DNA of 11,515 nucleotides from an uncultured Clostridia bacterium (GTDB lineage Bacteria > Bacillota > Clostridia > Oscillospirales > Oscillospiraceae). The notes under the pieces are model-generated. The model made no database searches and was not told where the DNA came from. It saw nothing but the letters and a program-made list of their open reading frames with translations. A program made the position numbers and the translations under genes. Location of the stretch: NCBI GenBank assembly GCA_946539175.1, contig CAMNHH010000069.1, positions 1 through 11,515 of the forward strand. The letters are read 5' to 3'. Positions 7,157-11,515 of this stretch are shown piece after piece (within the stretch, counting starts at the first letter, position 1; the number at the start of each line of letters is the position of its first letter).

Positions 7157-7500
7157 GTCTGCTCCTCCTTCAAAAGCCGGAGCTTCTTGCACTGGTGCAG
7201 AAAGCTCCTCTGCATCTCCCGGAAGTCCCCGTCCACGGCGGCGCTCCGGGCCACCACAACGATGTCGTAGCCGGGCTTGAGTCGCTCCTCCTGGAGCCGG
7301 TAGCACTCCCGGATCCGGCGGCGGGCCCGGTTGCGGTCCACCGCGTGCCCCAGCTTCAGACCGGTGGTGATGCCCAGACGGCTGGTCCGGGTCCCGTTGC
7401 GCCTGGCGTAGACAACGACAAAGCGGCCAACGGCGCTTTCGCCCCTGGCGTAGAGCCTGCGGAATATGTGGTTTTGCTTCAGGGCGACAGTATGCTCCAA
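7153..7500 (-). CDS. rnpA: RNase P protein component
   Basis: This 115-residue basic protein pairs with the RNase P RNA to remove 5' leaders from precursor tRNAs. It shows the family pattern: EHTVALKQNHIFRRLY (2-17) with Phe13, the central beta strands (GRFVVVYAR, 25-33; SRLGITT, 40-46), and the RNR signature DRNRARRRIRE (55-65), followed by PGYDIVVVAR (76-85). The start is TTG at 7500, which aligns with the usual MKHTVALKxNHxFRRLY beginning and has AAGGAGG 6 nt upstream; no in-frame ATG gives a better fit. It lies 284 bp downstream of rpmH, with repeats in the gap, and overlaps yidD by 4 bp. The RNase P RNA gene itself is not in this window. Confidence 0.97.
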   Translation of the reverse strand: MEHTVALKQNHIFRRLYARGESAVGRFVVVYARRNGTRTSRLGITTGLKLGHAVDRNRARRRIRECYRLQEERLKPGYDIVVVARSAAVDGDFREMQRSFLHQCKKLRLLKEEQT

Positions 7501-7506
7501 CTTGCG

Positions 7507-7513
7507 CCTCCTT
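7507..7513 (-). promoter_or_regulatory. Ribosome binding site that fixes the rnpA TTG start
   Basis: On the minus strand this is AAGGAGG, 6 nt before the TTG at 7500. Its position decides in favour of a TTG start for rnpA. It begins only 6 bp from the nearest tandem hairpin (7520), so folding there could affect ribosome access. Confidence 0.8.
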
Positions 7514-7519
7514 GCAGGC

Positions 7520-7681
7520 GGGCCGACGTGGGCGTCGGCCCCTGCGGGCTCTGGCGGGCTCTCGCGGGCGGGCCGACGTGGGCGTCGGCCCCTGCGGGCT
7601 CATGCGGGTGGGCCGACGTGGGCGTCGGCCCCTGCGGGCTCTGGCGGGCTCTCGCGGGCGGGCCGACGCGGGCGACGGCCC
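7520..7681. repeat. Four tandem GC-rich hairpins between rpmH and rnpA
   Basis: A 22-bp palindrome occurs four times, starting at 7520, 7570, 7610 and 7660. On the plus strand the arms are GGGCCGACG and CGTCGGCCC around loop TGGG. Copies 1-3 have perfect 9-bp stems; copy 4 (7660-7681) has one changed base in each of the loop and right arm, leaving one mismatch. Spacing alternates 50, 40 and 50 bp because a 10-bp TGGCGGGCTC-like unit is present in two of the three spacers, so 7520-7609 and 7610-7699 behave as two copies of a ~90-bp unit. Reading frames through it encode only repetitive Gly/Arg/Pro peptides and are not genes. In the transcript it lies upstream of the rnpA ribosome binding site. 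Confidence 0.9.
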
Positions 7682-7701
7682 TGACCGCCGGATGATACAG
7701 C

Positions 7702-7737
7702 TTCGGGGCGAACAGACCTACATCCGTTCACCCCGAA
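7702..7737 (-). other. 12-bp stem-loop downstream of rpmH
   Basis: On the minus strand TTCGGGGTGAAC (7726-7737) pairs with GTTCGCCCCGAA (7702-7713) through 12 positions, one of them a G-U pair in RNA, around a 12-nt loop. It lies about 47 nt after the rpmH stop. No T-run follows, so it is not a typical intrinsic terminator. It could be a 3'-end stabiliser, a processing site or a weak attenuator separating abundant rpmH mRNA from rnpA. Confidence 0.55.
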
Positions 7738-7784
7738 CCGTTCAAAGGCAATTCAACGGACTGCCTGACCGTTTTCCATTCTGC

Positions 7785-7919
7785 TTAGGCGGAAATGACG
7801 GCTCTGCCCTTGGCACGGCGGCGGGCAAGAACCTTCCGACCGTTGGCGGTAGCCATTCTCTTTCTGAAGCCGTGGACTTTGGATCTGTGACGCTTTCTGG
7901 GCTGATAGGTACGCAGCAT
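7785..7919 (-). CDS. rpmH: 50S ribosomal protein L34
   Basis: This 44-residue, very basic protein is L34 of the large ribosomal subunit. It reads MLRTYQPRKRHRSKVHGF at the start, followed by RKRMATANGRKVLARRRAKGR, which is the universal L34 pattern (TYQPxxRxRxxxHGFxxRMxTxxGRxVLxxRRxKGR). It is too small to be found by length alone but leaves no doubt. The ATG at 7919 has an AGGAGGTG ribosome binding site at 7927-7934. It is the first gene of the operon, about 82 nt downstream of the predicted start of transcription. In many bacteria rpmH borders dnaA and the replication origin; here the gene upstream is a YfhO-family protein on the same strand, with no dnaA visible. Confidence 0.99.
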   Translation of the reverse strand: MLRTYQPRKRHRSKVHGFRKRMATANGRKVLARRRAKGRAVISA

Positions 7920-7952
7920 GTGGTTACACCTCCTATGGTAGAATATGCTCAA

Positions 7953-7997
7953 CAGCTGTGGAACAGCCGCAGCGAGTAAAACAGGAGCCTATGGCTC
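7953..7997 (-). promoter_or_regulatory. Two small stem-loops in the rpmH leader
   Basis: The leader of the rpmH mRNA holds two short hairpins on the minus strand: GAGCC-ATA-GGCTC (7985-7997) and CGGCTGT-TCC-ACAGCTG (7953-7969, with one G-U pair). Both are short, so regulation of rpmH through them is only a possibility. They match no riboswitch or leader that I recognise. Confidence 0.35.
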
Positions 7998-8008
7998 ATT
8001 CGGCGTAT

Positions 8009-8038
8009 ATTATAGCCTGTCAAGGGGGGAAATGTCAA
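8009..8038 (-). promoter_or_regulatory. Strong sigma-A promoter for the rpmH operon
   Basis: On the minus strand a perfect -35 box TTGACA (8033-8038) and a perfect -10 box TATAAT (8009-8014) are separated by 18 bp. Transcription should begin near 8002, giving an ~82-nt leader before rpmH. A second TTGACA (8018-8023) lies within the spacer but is only 3 bp from the -10, too near to serve with it. The AT-rich run 8001-8050 stands out from its GC-rich surroundings, and the strength fits a ribosomal protein gene. Confidence 0.88.
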
Positions 8039-8077
8039 GAATTATTTTGTCGAGTTCCCGGCGTTTGGCATTCCGCC

Positions 8078-11000
8078 TCAGGCCTTCGGGCCGGAGCCCC
8101 GGGAATTTTCCTCGTCCAGCAGCTCGTTGAGGCGGTCCAGGTAGGCCAAAGCGTCGAAGCTGCCGGGCTCCTTCCGCTCCGGGGGCAGCAGGCTGGGATC
8201 GAAGACTCCGGTGGTGGACAGCAGTTCCCGGCGTCCTTCGGGGCGGGCGCCGTCTCCCCCGGCGTCAGACGGCGGAACGGGGGTCCCGTCCCGCGGGGCG
8301 TCAGACAGCGGTGCGACCCGGGTCTCCTCCCCCGCGGCGTCAGACGGCGGGGCGGCGGATTCATCCCCCGCCGACAGCTCCGCCCGCAGATCCGGGACCC
8401 CCGCGCCCTGATCCCAGGCCTGGGTCAGATCCAGGGCGGACCGGCCGCCCGCCGGGGGCGGGGGCAGCGGCTCGGCGGCGGGGGGCGCGTCGGCGTCCGG
8501 CTCGTCGTCGCCCCGGCGGGGATCCGCCAGGCTGACCGGCACCTTCACGATGGGGGGACGGGAGAAGCGGGAGATCAGCGCCACGATCAGGAAGACCAGG
8601 AAGGCCGCCAGGCAGATGACGCTGATTCTGAGGCCCAGGGCGAAGCCCGGGGTCTCATAGTCCAGGACGATGGCGTGCAGGCCCGGCTCCAGGTGGGCCG
8701 CGATCATGGCGCCGCCCACGGGGGTGATCCGGGTGGGCTGGCCGTCCACCGTCAGGGTCCAGCCCTCGTCGGCGGGGATGGCCAGATACAGCAGCCCCGG
8801 CTCATAGACCCGCACCGCCCCCTCCACGTGGGTATCGGAGACCTGGGTGGGGATCATGGAGCTCTCGGAGAGCAGGGCGTAGGCCTTGTCGAACAGGCTG
8901 CTGCGGAACAGAGCCGCCCCCAGGGTCACGCTGGCCTTGCCCTCCGGCTTGGACTGATAGCGCAGGCTGATCCGGTCTCCGGCGGTGAAGCTGCCCATGC
9001 AGCGGTTGTAGCCGTAGCTGTCGGACCAGCTGTACTGCTGCTCGCCGTTGAGATAATAGCTCACGTCCCGGCTGTTGGTGCTCCGGGAATAGAGGCAGAG
9101 GATGCCGTCGGCGGGCATGACGATGCTGGCCTCCACATAGTTGTCCTCGTCGCATTCGCCGCTGACGCTGAAGCCGGTGGAGGTCTTGCCGCTGAGCTCC
9201 GCGCTGCCCTGGGCCGTGACGCTGTCGATGGGGATGCTGCTGTACAGCTCCTCCTCCTGGCCGGTCATCTCACGGAAGAGCCGGTTGAGCCGGTCATAGG
9301 GCAGACCGCCCAGCTGGGTGGCGTCGTAGTCCAGGGCGTTGTCCCCCACCATCCAGCCCAGGGTCAGATAGGCCTGGTTCTCCAGCAGGACCACCTCGCC
9401 CTGCCGGGCCGTCTCCCGGAAGTAGCGGGCGTTCAGATTCCGTCCGTTCCGGTCCACCAAGTATTTGATCCCCAGCAGCAGATTGGTAAAGGGGTCCGCC
9501 TCCTGGTAGACGTAGCGGTTGCCCGCCACGGAGGCCGCGATGCCGATGCTCTGCATAAAGCCCGAGACCCGGCTGTTGGCCGCGGAGGAGAAGACCGACA
9601 CCCCGTTGAAGCCCAGCAGGGTGCTGTCGTTCAGGGTCTGCTTCATGGCCACCTCGGCCCGCCACAGATCCACCGTGTCCTCCTCCAGGTGGAGCATGGT
9701 CTCCACCACGGCGGCGCTGTCCTCCTTCTTGGTGGGGTAATAGGCGGAGCTGGTGAAGCCCACCTTGCTGACCCCCAGGCCCAGGATGCCCATGGACTCC
9801 GCCAGCATGCAGACGCAGAGGGCCAGCACCAGATGCTCTTTTTTGATGACGCGGAAGCTGTAGAGCAGCAGCAGCCCCAGGCCGAACGCGGCCACCAGAG
9901 CCGTGGCCACGCTGACCCGCTTGACCCCGGCGCTGAGCACGCAGTACAGCAGCAGGGTCACGGGGATCACCAGCAGCACCGCCCGCAGCCTGGTCAGATG
10001 CTCCAGCTCCATATAGGCCCGGAAGGCCATGAAGATCACCGTGAAGGACCAGAGGAAGCTGAAGCGGTAGGGCAGCATATTGGGGAAGTGCATGCCGTGC
10101 CACAGATAGTCCAGCATCCGGAACAGGAAGCTGTTGGCAAAGAACAGCAGCAAAAGCACCGTGAAGATCCGCTCCCGCAGGGGGATCCGCCTGCAGAACA
10201 GATAGAGGGTCGCCAGAATCAGCGTGATGAAGCCGCAGGCGATGTTGGGGCCGCCCTCCATGGTGGTGGGTCTGACCAGGCTGCCGGTGTTGGACAGCAC
10301 GTCCCGCAGCCCCTGCAGGGGCAGGCGGAAGGCGGCGAAGAAGCCCTTCAGATATCCCAGCCGCAGATTCAGCAGCATGGAGTTGACGCCGCACCAGCTG
10401 GTGTTGATCTCCGCCTCTCCCTCCGGGGAGGGCAGGGATCGGCCAAAGAAGCTGTAGAGCTCCGTGAGCCTGCCCCGGGTGACCATCTCCACGCCCTGGG
10501 CCCGGGTGAGCTTGGGCAGCCGGACGATGTTCATCGCGTAGGAGGGCGGGAATTTGTTGACCGCCGAGGAGGTGGACTGGAGCCCCAGATAGGCGGGGAT
10601 CGTCAGCACGGCCGTCATGCCCAGGGCGATGGCGGTGAACAGGGCGATGCGCCAGAAGCGGGTCCAGAAGCCGGCCATATCATCCCAGTTCACCAGGTGC
10701 CAGCCGATGAACAGCAGCAGCACCCAGATGCAGATGAACAGGCCGATGTAGTAGCTGCAGTAGACCGAGAGGCTCAGACTCACCACGTAGAGCACGTAGC
10801 GCCGCTCCCGCAGCAGACTGAAGGTGCCCAGGGTCACCAGGGGCAGCAGGGCCACGGTGTCCAGCCAGATGGCGTTCCAATAGTAGCCCATGAAGAAGGC
10901 GCAGAAGGCGTAGGCCGTGGAGAAGGCCACCACCGCCAGCTCCTCCCGCCCGAAGGTCTTTTTCAGGAAAAAGGCGCAGAAGAGTCCCGCCAGGCCCAGC

Positions 11001-11395
11001 CGCACCAGCACCATGGAGGAATACCAGACCATCACAAGGCTGTCCGGCAGCAGGGCCGCCGGAAGATTCAGGGGGCTGGCCAGATAATAGGCAAAGAGGG
11101 AGAGATAGTTGGTGCCCATGCCTGTGGTCCAGGAGTGGAACAGGGACTGCCCGTTCTGAAGTCTGTCCCGCAGATCCAGGTAGAAGGGGTAATACTGGTG
11201 CCACTGGTCATGGGCCAGGATCATCTTGCCCCCAAAGGGGATGACTCCGTTGACCGCCCAGACGACGCCCATCACGAGCACCGGCAGGAAAAAGGCCGTC
11301 AGATAGAGATATCGGGCCCTGCGGGGGCGGGTCAGCAGCCCGCCGGTCCGTTCCAGGCCCCGCAGGCTCCGAACTGCCAGGGTTTGCATGGTCAT
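8078..11395 (-). CDS. YfhO-family multispanning membrane protein with a long cytoplasmic tail
   Basis: This 1105-residue protein belongs to the YfhO family (PF09586), GT-C-like membrane proteins; B. subtilis YfhO is needed to add N-acetylglucosamine to lipoteichoic acid. The substrate here is unknown. After a first helix (about 31-50) comes the family motif HDQWHQYYPFYLDLR (62-76) and SWTTGMGTNYLSL (88-100), then about a dozen hydrophobic helices to residue 540. A large external domain (about 545-915) contains the typical AIPADEGWTLTVDG (872-885), and a last helix lies at 922-942. The remaining ~161 residues are acidic, proline-rich and contain three SDA repeats, which is longer than I expect for the family. 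ATG at 11395 is preferred over GTG at 11404 because GAGGTG lies 6 nt upstream. It is expressed from its own promoter, and rpmH follows 158 bp later on the same strand. Confidence 0.9.
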   Translation of the reverse strand: MTMQTLAVRSLRGLERTGGLLTRPRRARYLYLTAFFLPVLVMGVVWAVNGVIPFGGKMILAHDQWHQYYPFYLDLRDRLQNGQSLFHSWTTGMGTNYLSLFAYYLASPLNLPAALLPDSLVMVWYSSMVLVRLGLAGLFCAFFLKKTFGREELAVVAFSTAYAFCAFFMGYYWNAIWLDTVALLPLVTLGTFSLLRERRYVLYVVSLSLSVYCSYYIGLFICIWVLLLFIGWHLVNWDDMAGFWTRFWRIALFTAIALGMTAVLTIPAYLGLQSTSSAVNKFPPSYAMNIVRLPKLTRAQGVEMVTRGRLTELYSFFGRSLPSPEGEAEINTSWCGVNSMLLNLRLGYLKGFFAAFRLPLQGLRDVLSNTGSLVRPTTMEGGPNIACGFITLILATLYLFCRRIPLRERIFTVLLLLFFANSFLFRMLDYLWHGMHFPNMLPYRFSFLWSFTVIFMAFRAYMELEHLTRLRAVLLVIPVTLLLYCVLSAGVKRVSVATALVAAFGLGLLLLYSFRVIKKEHLVLALCVCMLAESMGILGLGVSKVGFTSSAYYPTKKEDSAAVVETMLHLEEDTVDLWRAEVAMKQTLNDSTLLGFNGVSVFSSAANSRVSGFMQSIGIAASVAGNRYVYQEADPFTNLLLGIKYLVDRNGRNLNARYFRETARQGEVVLLENQAYLTLGWMVGDNALDYDATQLGGLPYDRLNRLFREMTGQEEELYSSIPIDSVTAQGSAELSGKTSTGFSVSGECDEDNYVEASIVMPADGILCLYSRSTNSRDVSYYLNGEQQYSWSDSYGYNRCMGSFTAGDRISLRYQSKPEGKASVTLGAALFRSSLFDKAYALLSESSMIPTQVSDTHVEGAVRVYEPGLLYLAIPADEGWTLTVDGQPTRITPVGGAMIAAHLEPGLHAIVLDYETPGFALGLRISVICLAAFLVFLIVALISRFSRPPIVKVPVSLADPRRGDDEPDADAPPAAEPLPPPPAGGRSALDLTQAWDQGAGVPDLRAELSAGDESAAPPSDAAGEETRVAPLSDAPRDGTPVPPSDAGGDGARPEGRRELLSTTGVFDPSLLPPERKEPGSFDALAYLDRLNELLDEENSRGSGPKA
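8261..8345. repeat. Three imperfect coding repeats in the YfhO tail
   Basis: The 10-mer GGCGTCAGAC occurs at 8261, 8297 and 8336, spaced 36 and 39 bp apart, so the repeat keeps the reading frame. It encodes SDA-centred units (PPSDAAGEET, PLSDAPRDGT, PPSDAGGDGA) in the cytoplasmic tail. In-frame spacing and surrounding low complexity suggest expansion by slippage or recombination. Confidence 0.75.
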
Positions 11396-11456
11396 ATATG
11401 TCACCTCGGTTACGTGTCAGGGATCCAGGATCAAGGTTTTTCAAAGCTTTCTATGT

Positions 11457-11485
11457 ATTATAACACATCCGGCGTGGAGTTTCAA
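11457..11485 (-). promoter_or_regulatory. Sigma-A promoter for the YfhO-family gene
   Basis: On the minus strand TTGAAA (11480-11485) and TATAAT (11457-11462) are separated by 17 bp. The -10 is preceded by TGT, giving an extended -10 (TGnTATAAT). Transcription should start near 11450, leaving a leader of about 55 nt before the ATG at 11395. No gene can be called in 11486-11515. Confidence 0.85.
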
Positions 11486-11515
11486 TGTCATTTTTTCGGC
11501 CTCGCCAACGCGCTC

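Noticed and set aside
5297..7270. 657-codon plus-strand open frame opposite jag, yidC and yidD
   Set aside because: It crosses three recognised minus-strand genes and shows only Gly/Leu/Val/Gln-rich low complexity.
7520..7681. CRISPR array
   Set aside because: Repeats are perfect hairpins and the spacers are repetitive GC units, not unique sequences; there are no cas genes.
7957..7965. DnaA box upstream of rpmH (TGTGGAACA)
   Set aside because: It matches only 7 of 9 positions and stands alone; it is better explained as one arm of a leader hairpin. There is no dnaA in the window, so no origin is called.
7512..7979. Plus-strand open frames through the tandem hairpins
   Set aside because: The repeated GRADVGVGPCGL-like peptide comes directly from the DNA repeats, and the frame runs antisense through rpmH.
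11396..11404. GTG at 11404 as the start of the YfhO-family gene
   Set aside because: The GAGGTG ribosome binding site overlaps the GTG itself, so it can only serve the ATG at 11395.

Overview
This window looks like chromosome from a GC-rich, low-copy Firmicute, most likely a gut Clostridia of the Oscillospiraceae/Flavonifractor type. The reasons are the gene order rpmH-rnpA-yidD-yidC-jag, strong AGGAGG-type ribosome binding sites, TTG and GTG starts, a lipoprotein-type YidC, a Jag/KhpB protein, and consensus TTGACA/TATAAT promoters inside otherwise GC-rich DNA. The genus is an inference and no ribosomal RNA is present to test it.

Every gene I can support is on the minus strand, so the window reads right to left. 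A promoter at 11457-11485 drives a YfhO-family multispanning membrane protein (8078-11395) with an unusual acidic, proline-rich C-terminal tail. A second, near-perfect promoter (8009-8038) then starts the core operon: rpmH (ribosomal protein L34), rnpA (RNase P protein), yidD, yidC (membrane insertase) and jag/khpB (KH-R3H RNA-binding protein). Glycogen phosphorylase (glgP) follows jag after only 41 bp, where many Firmicutes have mnmE, mnmG and rsmG. A cytoplasmic GH13 alpha-glucan hydrolase then follows glgP. The last two form a small module for breaking down glycogen or maltodextrin.

The non-coding parts hold most of the unusual structure. The rpmH-rnpA gap (7501-7784) carries four tandem GC-rich hairpins and one separate 12-bp hairpin. 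The glgP-GH13 gap (1929-2101) is built almost entirely from 7-bp-periodic AT-rich repeats that fold into an imperfect ~100-nt palindrome and end beside the GH13 ribosome binding site. The left edge (9-31) has another small palindrome that resembles the rpmH-rnpA hairpins.

How they work together: rpmH, rnpA, yidD, yidC and jag tie ribosome assembly, tRNA maturation and membrane protein insertion into one transcript. glgP would release glucose-1-phosphate from glycogen, and the GH13 enzyme would trim the limit dextrins or maltodextrins. I see no defence system, mobile element gene, CRISPR array, tRNA or rRNA. I did not find a clearly new biological system; the best leads are the repeat elements and the gene-order change.
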